Assembly (NCBI RefSeq): GCF_002904335.1
Contig: NZ_PPHF01000074.1
Coordinates: 310,001 to 374,000, forward strand
Reading direction: 5' to 3'
DNA: 64,000 nt
From: Amycolatopsis sp. CA-126428
GTDB taxonomy: Bacteria > Actinomycetota > Actinomycetes > Mycobacteriales > Pseudonocardiaceae
Of this stretch, positions 1 to 7,677 are shown piece by piece; the first letter of the stretch is position 1; each line of letters opens with the position of its first letter. The notes beneath the pieces are model-generated. The model did no database searches. It was given only the letters and a program-made list of their open reading frames with translations, and was not told the origin of the DNA. The position numbers and the translations under genes are program-made.

Positions 1-69
1 CCCGACGGCCCCGACCGGGATCGCGATGCCGTAGCCGGCGACCAGGCCGGCGACCAGCGCGGCGCTCAC
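1..69 (-). CDS. LysE-family exporter, N-terminal fragment cut by the window edge
   Basis: Reading leftwards from a GTG at 69, the frame stays open to the window edge and gives 23 residues rich in Ala, Val and Gly. It contains the stretch GYGIAIPVGAVG, which resembles the first membrane segment of LysE/RhtB-type amino-acid exporters. The start lies only about 220 bp from the divergent dehydrogenase gene at 288. A short in-frame ORF on the same strand (66-167, 33 codons, starting MTTPRTPLLP) ends by overlapping this GTG and could be a leader peptide or chance. The family call rests on one membrane segment, so it is tentative. Confidence 0.4.
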   Translation of the reverse strand, partial: MSAALVAGLVAGYGIAIPVGAVG

Positions 70-287
70 GGCACCGGCGTGATCGACCTCCGCGGGCGGC
101 ACGGCTGCTGCTCGACCGGCGCGGTGGTGGCGGCGGTCGGCAGGAGCGGGGTGCGAGGCGTGGTCATGGCGCAGATCGTGGCCGCCGCCCGCCGGCGGGG
201 GCAACCGGATTTTCCAGCCGGTGCGCTCCGGCGAGCTGTGCTTGAATCGCCCGGGGGGAGGCACTCGAGCGAGAGAGGGCTTTCACG

Positions 288-1082
288 ATGCGGGTCGACC
301 TGAGCGGGAAGACGGCACTGGTCACCGGATCCACCCAGGGCATCGGTGCGGCGATCGCGACGGGCCTCGCGGCGGCGGGCGCGCGCGTCGCGATCAACGG
401 CCGGAGCGAGACGGGTGTCCACAAGGCCATCGCGCGGCTGCGCGAGGAGGTCCCGGACGCGGACTTCCTGCCGGCGCCGGGCGACGTCTCCGAGGAGGCC
501 GGCGCGGCCCAGGTGGTCGAAGAGGTGCCGGACGCCGACATCCTGGTCAACAACCTCGGCATCTTCGGCGCCCAGGAGCCCCTCGAGATCACCGACGCCG
601 ACTGGCGGCGCTACTTCGAGGTCAACGTCCTGGCCGCGGTCCGGCTCACCCGCGCCTACCTGCCGGGCATGACCGACCGCGGCTGGGGCCGCATCCAGTA
701 CATCGCCAGCGATTCCGCGATCGTCATCCCGGCCGAGATGATCCACTATGGAGTGTCGAAGACGGCGTTGCTCGGGGTGTCCCGCGGGTTCGCCAAGCAC
801 GCGGCCGGCACCGGCGTCACGGTCAACGCGGTGATCGCGGGCCCGACCCACACCGGCGGCGTCGAGGACTTCGTCTACGAGCTCGTCGACAAGGACCTGC
901 CGTGGGAGGAGGCGCAGCGCGAGTTCATGAAGCGGCACCGCCCGCAATCGCTGCTGCAGCGGCTGATCGAGCCCGAGGAGATCGCCCACCTGGTGGTGTA
1001 CCTGAGTTCCCCGTTCGCGTCGGCGACCACCGGCGCGGCGGTGCGGGTGGACGGCGGGTACGTCGACGCGATCGTGCCGTGA
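288..1082 (+). CDS. Short-chain dehydrogenase/reductase (SDR)
   Basis: This 264-residue classical SDR is a cytoplasmic NAD(P)-dependent oxidoreductase of unknown substrate. The nucleotide-binding motif TGSTQGIG is near residue 14, NNLG lies near residue 88, and the catalytic Tyr154 and Lys158 sit in YGVSK. The protein ends in a DGGYVD segment typical of FabG-like SDRs. An Arg after the first beta-alpha unit (NGRSE) is compatible with NADP preference, but this is inference. The ATG at 288 follows a GAGAGAGG ribosome-binding stretch. It stands alone, with a terminator hairpin overlapping its stop codon, and nothing nearby names the substrate. Confidence 0.9.
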   Translation: MRVDLSGKTALVTGSTQGIGAAIATGLAAAGARVAINGRSETGVHKAIARLREEVPDADFLPAPGDVSEEAGAAQVVEEVPDADILVNNLGIFGAQEPLEITDADWRRYFEVNVLAAVRLTRAYLPGMTDRGWGRIQYIASDSAIVIPAEMIHYGVSKTALLGVSRGFAKHAAGTGVTVNAVIAGPTHTGGVEDFVYELVDKDLPWEEAQREFMKRHRPQSLLQRLIEPEEIAHLVVYLSSPFASATTGAAVRVDGGYVDAIVP

Positions 1083-1103
1083 GGCCGCCGAGCCTCACGG
1101 CAC
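1074..1103. terminator. Bidirectional terminator hairpin
   Basis: The arms GTGCCGTGAGGC (1074-1085) and GCCTCACGGCAC (1092-1103) pair perfectly over 12 bp with a 6-nt loop. The hairpin overlaps the SDR stop codon and lies 10 bp from the stop of the convergent gene, so it can serve both. Confidence 0.7.
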
Positions 1104-1113
1104 GACGAGTCGC

Positions 1114-2592
1114 TCAGGGGGTGATGGGGACGTTCGTCAGTCCCGAGCGGGCGTTCGTGACCGTGTTCGACGCGTACACCACGTTCGGGTTCGCCGCGCA
1201 CTTGGACACCGAACTGATCTTGATCGCGTAGTCGCCCACCCCGCCGAGGTCGGACTTGTTGTTGCGCCACACGTTGCCGCAGCCGTTGTCGAACGACGGG
1301 CTCGTGCTCGTGTTGTGGTTCTCGTAGCCGTTGGCGAACGTGCCGGGCGGGGCGAACGTGCCGGTGTTGCCTTCGATCGTGTAGCCGATGCCCTTGACGT
1401 CGATCCAGGAGTCCGCCGAGTTCTGGCCGGAGATCCCGCGGCCGTCGAAGGTGTTGCCCCGGATCACGCCGTCGAACGTGCCTTCCTTGACGTCGATCGG
1501 CTCGGCGGCGATGAACGGGCCGATGTGGTTGTCCAGCACCTGGATCCGGTCGCCGCGGTCGACACCGCCGGAGTTGCCGTGGCAGCCCCAGTTCGAGTTG
1601 GCCGAGCCGAGGTAGACGCCCTCGCCGTAGCCGGGCTGCACCAGGCCGGTGTAGGTGATCGTGGAGTTCTTCAGCACGCTGTCGGCCGACGAGCGGCGGA
1701 AGTGCACGCCCTCTTCGTCGATGTGGTGGACGGTGACACCGTCGATGGTGGTGTGCGGCGAGTTGTCCGCGACGATGCCCTTCTTCGAGTCCTGCACGGT
1801 GAACCCGCGCAGCGTCCAGTACGGCGCGTTCGCGAGCCAGAGGCCGTAGCCGGAGTCCCAGCCGGCGGTCGGTACCGGGCAGTCGGGGGCTTCGCCGGCG
1901 GGGCCGTCGTTGATCAGGACGGCGTTCGCCGGGCCGGAGAGGGTGATCGGCCTGGCCGCGGTGCCGGCCTTGGTGGTGACGAACGAGCCGCGGTAGGTGC
2001 CGGCCGCGAGCCGGATCGCCTGCCCGGGAGCGGCGTTCGCCAGGGCGGCCTGCAGCTGGGCGGCCGTCGAGACGTCGACGACGTCGCCGGTGGGCGGGGT
2101 CGTCGTGGTCGGTGTGGTCGTCGTCGGGGTGGTCGGGGTGGTCGTGGTCGGGGTCGTGGTCACCTGGCTGCCGCCGTCGCACGGGAGGCCGTTGACGGTG
2201 CAGCCGGCGGGGAGGCCGGTGCCGGCGACGTTGAAGCCGAAGTTCTCGGTGCCGCCGGGTGGGATCGTGGCGTTGAAGCCGGCGTTGGTGAACCGGTAGT
2301 GCCGGCCGGTCTGCGTGCGCACGGAGCTCCAGGAGCTGCTCACGGCCGAACCGGCGGGCAGGTCGAACTCGACGGTCCAGCCGGTGGCGGCGGTGTCCCC
2401 GCGGTTGGTGACGGTGTAGCCGCCGCCGTAACCACTGGTCCAGACCGATGTCTGCGCGAAGGCGGCGGCGAGGTTCACCCCCGCCGCGCGGGCGGGCGCC
2501 GGGCCGCCGAGCGCGGCGATGACCGCGACGGCGGCGGAAATGCTGACGGCGCCGAGGAAAACGGCGCGACGGGACGAGGGGAGTGGGGACAC
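1114..2592 (-). CDS. Secreted CBM2-type cellulose-binding protein with right-handed beta-helix domain
   Basis: The 492-residue product begins with a signal peptide (Arg-Arg, hydrophobic stretch, ARA-A cleavage near residue 36). Residues about 38-140 resemble a family 2 carbohydrate-binding module, with aromatic residues in WTSGYGGGYTVTN and GWTVEFDLPAG. A Thr/Pro linker follows at about 143-168. The rest is a parallel beta-helix of pectate-lyase/NosD type (AAQLQAALANAAPGQAIRLAAGTY, then repeated IDGVTVHH, DGVIRGNTFDG). The start is the GTG at 2592, six bases after GGAGG. It is probably a polysaccharide lyase or a related cell-wall binding enzyme. I cannot assign a PL family or name catalytic residues. 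A plausible promoter lies at 2651-2680. Confidence 0.75.
   Translation of the reverse strand: MSPLPSSRRAVFLGAVSISAAVAVIAALGGPAPARAAGVNLAAAFAQTSVWTSGYGGGYTVTNRGDTAATGWTVEFDLPAGSAVSSSWSSVRTQTGRHYRFTNAGFNATIPPGGTENFGFNVAGTGLPAGCTVNGLPCDGGSQVTTTPTTTTPTTPTTTTPTTTTPPTGDVVDVSTAAQLQAALANAAPGQAIRLAAGTYRGSFVTTKAGTAARPITLSGPANAVLINDGPAGEAPDCPVPTAGWDSGYGLWLANAPYWTLRGFTVQDSKKGIVADNSPHTTIDGVTVHHIDEEGVHFRRSSADSVLKNSTITYTGLVQPGYGEGVYLGSANSNWGCHGNSGGVDRGDRIQVLDNHIGPFIAAEPIDVKEGTFDGVIRGNTFDGRGISGQNSADSWIDVKGIGYTIEGNTGTFAPPGTFANGYENHNTSTSPSFDNGCGNVWRNNKSDLGGVGDYAIKISSVSKCAANPNVVYASNTVTNARSGLTNVPITP
2096..2163 (-). repeat. Low-complexity Thr/Pro linker repeats inside the CBM2 gene
   Basis: The plus strand shows irregular repeats of GTCGTGGTCGGG type. 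On the coding strand they encode TTTPTTPTTTTPTT, the linker between the carbohydrate-binding module and the beta-helix domain. It is not a mobile or regulatory repeat. Confidence 0.7.
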
Positions 2593-2650
2593 CGATGGCC
2601 TCCGGAAAGCGGAACTGCGGAGGTGTTGCGGCGGACACCCGGACTTTTCC

Positions 2651-2680
2651 TTTATAGGTCACCGGCCCGACATCGGTCAA
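2651..2680 (-). promoter_or_regulatory. Predicted promoter of the CBM2 beta-helix gene
   Basis: On the minus strand TTGACC (2680-2675) and TATAAA (2656-2651) are separated by 18 bp. Transcription would start near 2643, about 50 nt before the GTG. Confidence 0.5.
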
Positions 2681-2765
2681 CAGGATGAACAATGATCACG
2701 TATGTGAACGTGACACTTTACGGTGACGCACCGCTGAAGAGGCGTTCGACGGGGAATTCTGCCCG

Positions 2766-2918
2766 GTGAAACAGTTCTCCGCGTACTGCTCGGTGGACCT
2801 GCTCGGAGTGCCGGTCGCCTGCACGCAGACGGACCAGGCGCACTCGTCGCACATCTGCCAGTACCTGGCGACCCCGCTCGGCGTGGGCCTCGACTGCATC
2901 CAGCGCACGGCCCGGTGA
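2766..2918 (+). CDS. Small Cys-rich protein of 50 residues, unknown
   Basis: GTG at 2766 opens 50 codons, of which 48 end in G or C, the usual mark of a real gene in this DNA. The product starts MKQFSAYCSVDLLGVPVACT and has four cysteines (8, 19, 31, 44) spaced about a dozen residues apart, plus two histidines. There is no clear signal peptide. GGGGAA nine bases upstream is a possible ribosome-binding site, and a strong hairpin overlaps the stop codon, as for the SDR gene. I do not recognise a family. A minus-strand frame of 70 codons covers the same bases (2696-2908), so the strand call is likely but not certain. Confidence 0.45.
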   Translation: MKQFSAYCSVDLLGVPVACTQTDQAHSSHICQYLATPLGVGLDCIQRTAR

Positions 2919-2939
2919 CCCCGCCCGCCGGGTCACCGG
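2912..2939 (+). terminator. Terminator hairpin at the stop of the small ORF
   Basis: CCGGTGACCC (2912-2921) and GGGTCACCGG (2930-2939) pair perfectly over 10 bp with an 8-nt loop. The TGA of the small ORF is inside the left arm. Confidence 0.6.
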
Positions 2940-3264
2940 TTGGCGGCGGCTGAAGGGGGCTTTCCTCGCGGGTGGTTCGGGGGAAGCTCCCTTCGGCGCG
3001 CGGGCCGGTGGGACGGCCCAGACTCGGCCCGCCTTGCGTTGCGCCCGCCGCGCCCGGCCCAGCCTGGATCGTGCCCGCCTGCTCCGGGCCCACCCGGGCC
3101 CGGCCCATGCCCGGCCCGCACGGCTTCCTCTTTCCCCCTGATACAAGATCGGGACATTCCTGGTTCAAACCTGTCGAACATCCCCGACAAAGCGGCGATC
3201 TTCTCCGGCCAAAGTGACCGGTGTGCGCTTCACCGAGCGCACCCAGCGCACCCGGAGGAAACCG
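2940..3264. other. Intergenic stretch with no gene found
   Basis: This GC-rich stretch holds repeated GGCCC/GGGCC runs. No frame in it has a convincing start or gene-like codon pattern. The promoter of the downstream carboxypeptidase gene must lie here or just upstream, but I cannot place it. Confidence 0.5.
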
Positions 3265-4188
3265 ATGGCCCGTCCCCGCATCCCACCCGTCGCCGCGGGG
3301 GTGGCCGCCGCTGTGGCCGTGGGGCTGGCCGCCGGTCTCTGGGTTGTCTTCCCGCCCGAGACCGCCGGGCGCGCTCTGGCCGCCCGGCCCGTTGTCGACC
3401 TTCCGCTCCCGTGGCCCGCCGAGGGGCAGTCGAGTGCCGAGGTGCAGAACCTCGGGTCGCTCGGCAGCCGCGGTGAGCAGGGGCCCGTGCCGATCGCCAG
3501 CGTCACCAAGGTCATGACCGCCTACGTCGTGCTCAAGGACCATCCCCTCGGCCCCGGCGAGGCCGGCCCCCGGATCACCGTCGACGAGCAGGCCGAAACC
3601 GAGTCCACCTCGGCCGAGGAATCGAGTGCGCCGGTCCGGGCGGGGCGCCTCTTCAGCGAACGCGACCTGCTCGCCCTGATGCTCGTGCCCTCCGGCAACA
3701 ACGTCGCCCGCCTGCTCGCGCGGTGGGACGCCGGCAGCCAGGACGCCTTCGTCGCGAAGATGAACCGCGAGGCCGCCACCCTCGGCATGACCAGCACCAG
3801 CTACACCGGCGCCAGCGGCGTCGAAGACTCGACCACGAGCACCGCCACCGACCAGCTCCGGCTGGCCCGCGAAGTGATGAAGAACCCGGTCATCCGCGCG
3901 ATCGCCGCCACCCCGAGCCTGCGGATCGACGGCGTGCCGGGAACAGTCGTCAACACGAACACCCTCCTCGGCCGGGACGGCGTCATCGGGCTCAAGACCG
4001 GCTCGTCGACCGCCGCCGGCGGGGCGCTGATGTGGGCCGCGCGGGCTCGCGATGGTGCCCTGATCCTCGGTGTCGTCCTCCACCAAAACCCCGGGGGGAG
4101 CCCGGCGGCCGGGCTGCGGGCCGCGCTCGAGAACAGCGAGAAGCTCGTCGCCGCGATCCAGCGGGAGCTGCCGGCGGCCACCCGATGA
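3265..4188 (+). CDS. D-alanyl-D-alanine carboxypeptidase (peptidase S11 / low-mass PBP)
   Basis: The 307-residue exported enzyme would remove the terminal D-Ala from peptidoglycan stem peptides outside the membrane. One N-terminal membrane anchor or uncleaved signal (about residues 7-30) precedes the catalytic domain. The three penicillin-binding motifs are present: Ser79-V-T-Lys82, Ser143-Gly-Asn145 and Lys244-Thr-Gly246. The start is the ATG at 3265, preceded by GGAGG. A longer ATG at 3214 in frame has no such site. The stop overlaps the next start (ATGA), so it is co-translated with the VanJ-like protein. Pairing of a D,D-carboxypeptidase with a lipid-carrier phosphatase fits wall turnover or a low-level glycopeptide or teicoplanin response, which is inference. 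Confidence 0.88.
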   Translation: MARPRIPPVAAGVAAAVAVGLAAGLWVVFPPETAGRALAARPVVDLPLPWPAEGQSSAEVQNLGSLGSRGEQGPVPIASVTKVMTAYVVLKDHPLGPGEAGPRITVDEQAETESTSAEESSAPVRAGRLFSERDLLALMLVPSGNNVARLLARWDAGSQDAFVAKMNREAATLGMTSTSYTGASGVEDSTTSTATDQLRLAREVMKNPVIRAIAATPSLRIDGVPGTVVNTNTLLGRDGVIGLKTGSSTAAGGALMWAARARDGALILGVVLHQNPGGSPAAGLRAALENSEKLVAAIQRELPAATR

Positions 4189-5156
4189 CCGCGACGACCG
4201 AGCCGATCCGGCTGCCGGCCGTCCCCGCGCGCCGGGCCGGGGCGTGGCGCCGCGGCCGCGTCATCGCCGCCTTCGCCGTCCTGACGGCGCTGCTGCTGCT
4301 CGCGCACCCGCTGGTGCCCAACTGGCTGGGCAACGCCGGCAGCCTGCTGGAGACGTTCCTGCCCTGGACCGGCCTGCTCGTCGTGCCGCTGCTGGCCGCG
4401 GCGCTCCTCCGGCGCTCGGCGCTCGCCCTCGTGGCCCTCCTGCTGCCGTCGCTGGTCTGGGGCGGGTTCTTCGGCGGACGGCTCTTCGACAAGCGCGAGC
4501 CGGGCGGGGACCTCACGATCGTCTCGCACAACGTGAACGACGAGAACCCGGACCCGGCGGGGACCGCGCGCGCCCTCGCCGCCGCCGGCGCCCAGGTGAT
4601 CGCGCTCGAAGAACTGAAGAAGTCCGAGGTCCGGAAGTACGAGGACGCTCTCGCCGCGGGCTACCCGTACCACTCCGTCCAGGGCACCGTCGGGGTGTGG
4701 AGCACCTTCCCGCTGCGCGGCACGCGGCCGGTCGAGATCATGCCGTGGACCCGCGCGCTGCAGACCACTGTGGACACTCCGAAGGGCCCGGTGGCGGTCT
4801 TCGTGGCGCACCTGCCTTCGGTGCGCGTGCGCCTCGACGCCGGGTTCACCGCGAACGGCCGTGACGCCGCGATGGGCCTGCTCGCCGACGCCGTCGCCGC
4901 GGAATCCGCGCCGCGGACCGTGCTCGTCGGCGATTTCAACGGCACCGCCGACGACCGCGCGCTCGCGCCGATCACCGGGCGGATTCGCTCGGCGCAGGAC
5001 GAAGCCGGCGACGGTTTCGGCTTCAGCTGGCCGGCGGGCCTGCCGCTGGCCCGGATCGACCAGATCTTCGTCGACGGCGTGCGGCCGGTGGCGGCCTGGA
5101 CGTTGCCCGCGACCGGCAGCGATCACCTGCCCGTCGCCGCCACCGTGGCCTTCTGA
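4185..5156 (+). CDS. VanJ-like membrane endonuclease/exonuclease/phosphatase-fold protein
   Basis: The 323-residue protein has three N-terminal membrane segments (about residues 28-45, 57-77 and 80-95) and then an EEP-fold domain facing outwards. Metal-binding and catalytic signatures are visible in order: SHNVN, ALEELKKSEV, FVAHLPS, VGDFN, RIDQIFVDG and GSDHLP. This layout matches VanJ of Streptomyces coelicolor, a membrane enzyme tied to teicoplanin resistance and undecaprenyl-pyrophosphate recycling. Equating the two functions is inference. The start ATG overlaps the carboxypeptidase stop, which makes a two-gene wall unit. About 290 bp of non-coding DNA separates it from the next gene. Confidence 0.82.
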   Translation: MTATTEPIRLPAVPARRAGAWRRGRVIAAFAVLTALLLLAHPLVPNWLGNAGSLLETFLPWTGLLVVPLLAAALLRRSALALVALLLPSLVWGGFFGGRLFDKREPGGDLTIVSHNVNDENPDPAGTARALAAAGAQVIALEELKKSEVRKYEDALAAGYPYHSVQGTVGVWSTFPLRGTRPVEIMPWTRALQTTVDTPKGPVAVFVAHLPSVRVRLDAGFTANGRDAAMGLLADAVAAESAPRTVLVGDFNGTADDRALAPITGRIRSAQDEAGDGFGFSWPAGLPLARIDQIFVDGVRPVAAWTLPATGSDHLPVAATVAF

Positions 5157-5353
5157 CTCGCGGCCCGGAGCCCTCGAATCGCCCGTTGGCGGCGTGTGGT
5201 AAACGCCCCGCGAGACCGGCGAACATGGGCTTGAACACCGGGCGGCGCTGACGGGCGGTGAATTTCAAACGACGCTCCGCGCAGGTCGCGCCGTCGAATT
5301 CGTCGTCGGGGCCGTGTGAAGGGCATGTGACTAGACCGTTACGCGACCCGGTC

Positions 5354-5382
5354 TTGACCCCGTGGGTGTTATCGCTAACACT
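5354..5382 (+). promoter_or_regulatory. Promoter and LacI-type operator of the arabinose-locus regulator
   Basis: TTGACC (5354-5359) and AACACT (5377-5382) form a promoter with a 17-bp spacer. The palindrome GTGTTATCGCTAACAC (5366-5381) fills the spacer and overlaps the -10. This placement predicts repression, probably autoregulation of the LacI gene at 5446. Confidence 0.65.
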
Positions 5383-5445
5383 AACTCCTCGTCGTCACCC
5401 GAACAGTGACGCAGACCATGTCGGAGCGGACGGAAGGGGACGCCG

Positions 5446-6489
5446 GTGGCCGAACGACCCCGCTCCGGCGGCCCCCTGAAGGCGACCAACGCCGGGACGC
5501 GCCAGCCGAGCCTGACCGACGTCGCGGGGGTGGCGGGCGTGTCCCACATGACCGTGTCGCGGGTGATCAACGGAACCGGCCCGGTGCGCCCGGAAACCCG
5601 GGCCCGGGTGCTCGCGGCGATCGAGGAACTGGGCTACCGGCCCAATTCCGCGGCCCGCGCGCTGGTCACCGGGCGGACCGGCACGCTCGGCGTGGTCGCG
5701 CTCGAATCCAATTTGTACGGTCCGGCCAGCACGCTGTACGGCATCGAGAACGCCGCCCGGGAAGCCGGGTACGCGATCACGATCTCCAGTGTCAGCCGTC
5801 CTGGCCGGTCGTCGATCGCCGACGCGGTGGAGAACCTGCGCCGCCAGGCGGTCGAGGGCGTCATCGTGATCGCCCCGCACGTCAGTGCGGGCCGGGCGCT
5901 GGAAGCGGCACCCGCGGACTTCCCGGTCGTCGCGGTCGGCGGCGGGGAGACGGCACCGGTGCCGGTCATCTCGGTCGACCAGCGCGACGGCGCCCGCCGC
6001 GCCACCGAACACCTCCTGGCGCTGGGCCACCGCACGGTGTGGCACATCGCCGGGCCGGAGGACTGGCTGGAGGCCCGCGATCGCGAGCTCGGCTGGCGGG
6101 AAACCCTGGAACGCCACGGAGTCGGGGCCCCGCAGGTGATCCGCGGCGACTGGAGCTCGCGGTCCGGCTACGAGGCGGGGCGATCTCTCGCCAAGGAAAA
6201 AGATCTGGACGCCGTCTTCGCCGGCAACGACCAGATGGCACTGGGCCTGCTGCGCGCGTTCGCCGAAGCGGGCATCTCGGTGCCGCGGGACGTGCGCGTG
6301 GCGGGCTTTGACGATGTCCCCGAGGCGGCGTACTTCACGCCGCCGCTGACGACGGTGCGCCAGGACTTCATCGAAGTCGGACGGCGTACGTTCGGCCTGC
6401 TGGCCGGGCGGATGGACGGAGGCGACCGGCACGCGCGCGCCCTGGTCGTCCCCGAGTTGATCGTGCGCGAGAGCACCGGACCGCGCTAG
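5446..6489 (+). CDS. LacI-family transcriptional regulator of the arabinose locus
   Basis: The 347-residue repressor has a LacI helix-turn-helix at about residues 24-48 (LTDVAGVAGVSHMTVSRVIN), the hinge-helix segment (NSAARAL), then a periplasmic-binding-protein-like effector domain with FDDVPEAAYFTPPLTTVRQD near the C-terminus. The GTG at 5446 follows AAGGGG. It lies directly upstream of the furanose importer. Matching palindromes occur in front of itself, the importer, the HTH-less paralogue at 24713 and the arabinanase at 58118. Given those targets, the effector is probably L-arabinose, an arabinoside or a metabolite of it. The name AraR would be fair by role, but homology to Bacillus AraR (a GntR-LacI chimera) is not implied. 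Confidence 0.9.
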   Translation: MAERPRSGGPLKATNAGTRQPSLTDVAGVAGVSHMTVSRVINGTGPVRPETRARVLAAIEELGYRPNSAARALVTGRTGTLGVVALESNLYGPASTLYGIENAAREAGYAITISSVSRPGRSSIADAVENLRRQAVEGVIVIAPHVSAGRALEAAPADFPVVAVGGGETAPVPVISVDQRDGARRATEHLLALGHRTVWHIAGPEDWLEARDRELGWRETLERHGVGAPQVIRGDWSSRSGYEAGRSLAKEKDLDAVFAGNDQMALGLLRAFAEAGISVPRDVRVAGFDDVPEAAYFTPPLTTVRQDFIEVGRRTFGLLAGRMDGGDRHARALVVPELIVRESTGPR

Positions 6490-6526
6490 CGCGGCGGCCG
6501 GCGGGGACCGGTGGTTCCCGAGGGAT

Positions 6527-6540
6527 TGTTAGCGCTAACA
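6527..6540 (+). promoter_or_regulatory. LacI-type operator before the furanose importer
   Basis: TGTTAGCGCTAACA is a perfect 14-bp palindrome, 73 bp before the binding-protein start. It differs from the operator of the regulator gene by one central base. Confidence 0.75.
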
Positions 6541-6613
6541 CGCATCACCAGGTTTCACCCCGAATAGTCCCCACAAGGTTTTCCCACTGATCATCGTCGA
6601 TCGAGGAGTGAAC

Positions 6614-7591
6614 GTGCTGAATAAGCGATGGGCCGCCGCGGCGGCCGCGGCGGCCGGACTCGTGCTGCTCACCGCCTGCGGGAGTGGCGGTTCGTCCGGC
6701 GGCAGCTCGGGCGGGGCGACCACGCTCGGGTTCGCCCAGGTGGGCGCCGAGAGCGGCTGGCGGACGGCGAACACGAAGTCGATCCAGGAATCGGCGAAGA
6801 CCGCCGGGATCGAGCTCAAGTTCTCCGACGCGCAGCAGAAGCAGGAGAACCAGATCTCCGCGATCCGCTCGTACATCCAGCAGAAGGTCAAGGTCATCGC
6901 CTTCTCGCCGGTCGTCGAGTCCGGCTGGGACACCGTCCTCAAGGAGGCCAAGACGGCCAACATCCCGGTCATCCTCACCGACCGGGCGATCGACTCGCCG
7001 GACAAGTCCCTCTACAAGACCTTCCTCGGCTCCGACTTCGTCGCCGAGGGCAAGAAGGCGGGGGAGTGGCTGACCAAGGAGTACGGCAGCGCCACCGGCG
7101 ACGTGAACATCGTCGAGCTGCAGGGCACCACCGGCTCGGCGCCGGCGAACGACCGCAAGAAGGGCTTCGCGGACGTCATCGCGGCGGACCCGAAGTACAA
7201 GATCGTCGCCTCGCAGACCGGTGAGTTCACCCGCGCCAAGGGCAAGGAGGTCATGGAGGCCTTCCTGAAGTCCCAGCCCAAGATCGACGTCCTCTACGCC
7301 CACAACGACGACATGGCCCTCGGCGCCATCGAGGCCATCGAAGCCGCGGGCAAGGTCCCGGGCAAGGACATCAAGATCGTGTCCGTGGACGCCGTGAAGG
7401 ACGGCATGCAGGCGCTGGCCGACGGCAAGATCAACCACATCGTCGAATGCAACCCGCTGCTCGGCCCGCAGCTGATGGACCTGGTGAAGAAGGTCGCCGC
7501 CGGCGAGCAGGTGCCCGCCCGCATCGAGACCAAGGAAACCGAGTTCGACCAGGCGGCGGCCAAGGCCGCGCTGCCGCAGCGCCAGTACTGA
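6614..7591 (+). CDS. ytfQ: YtfQ-like sugar ABC transporter substrate-binding lipoprotein
   Basis: The 325-residue product is a lipoprotein (lipobox LLTACG, Cys near 21) with a Gly/Ser-rich linker and a type I periplasmic-binding fold. The following segments (GFAQVGAESGWR, IAFSPVVESGW, LTDRAID, HNDDMALGAIEAIEAAG, VSVDAVKDG) are typical of YtfQ, the galactofuranose-binding protein of the YtfQRT-YjfF importer. Here the setting (GH51 arabinofuranosidase, araBDA) suggests L-arabinofuranose, arabinosides or arabinose as ligand, which is inference. I chose the GTG at 6614, five bases after GAGGAG, over the GTG at 6608, which would sit inside that site. The 46-bp palindrome follows 13 bp after the stop. 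Confidence 0.87.
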   Translation: MLNKRWAAAAAAAAGLVLLTACGSGGSSGGSSGGATTLGFAQVGAESGWRTANTKSIQESAKTAGIELKFSDAQQKQENQISAIRSYIQQKVKVIAFSPVVESGWDTVLKEAKTANIPVILTDRAIDSPDKSLYKTFLGSDFVAEGKKAGEWLTKEYGSATGDVNIVELQGTTGSAPANDRKKGFADVIAADPKYKIVASQTGEFTRAKGKEVMEAFLKSQPKIDVLYAHNDDMALGAIEAIEAAGKVPGKDIKIVSVDAVKDGMQALADGKINHIVECNPLLGPQLMDLVKKVAAGEQVPARIETKETEFDQAAAKAALPQRQY

Positions 7592-7604
7592 CACTCGCCC
7601 GCCG

Positions 7605-7650
7605 GTCGTGAGTGGTAAGGCGGGTTAGAACCCGCCTTACCACTCACGAC
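7605..7650. repeat. 46-bp palindromic element, copy 1 (perfect)
   Basis: Two 22-nt arms, the left beginning GTCGTGAGTGGTAAGG, are perfect inverted copies around a 2-nt AG centre. It lies between the binding-protein stop and the ATPase start of the same operon. Copies 2 and 3 are at 22965 and 57942. Confidence 0.9.
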
Positions 7651-7677
7651 CCCCGCCTCCTCCCCGGAGCACACCAA

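Noticed and set aside
2096-2163. Apparent tandem repeat, possible minisatellite
   Set aside because: The repeats are irregular and encode the Thr/Pro linker of a modular enzyme.
2696-2908. Minus-strand 70-codon frame with several cysteines over the small ORF
   Set aside because: The plus frame has far better third-position GC and a terminator at its stop, so I preferred that strand, though not with certainty.
7612-7677. Short start giving MVRRVRTRLTTHD before the ATPase, also at 22818-23003 and 57738-57980
   Set aside because: These peptides are translations of the 46-bp palindrome, not conserved coding sequence.
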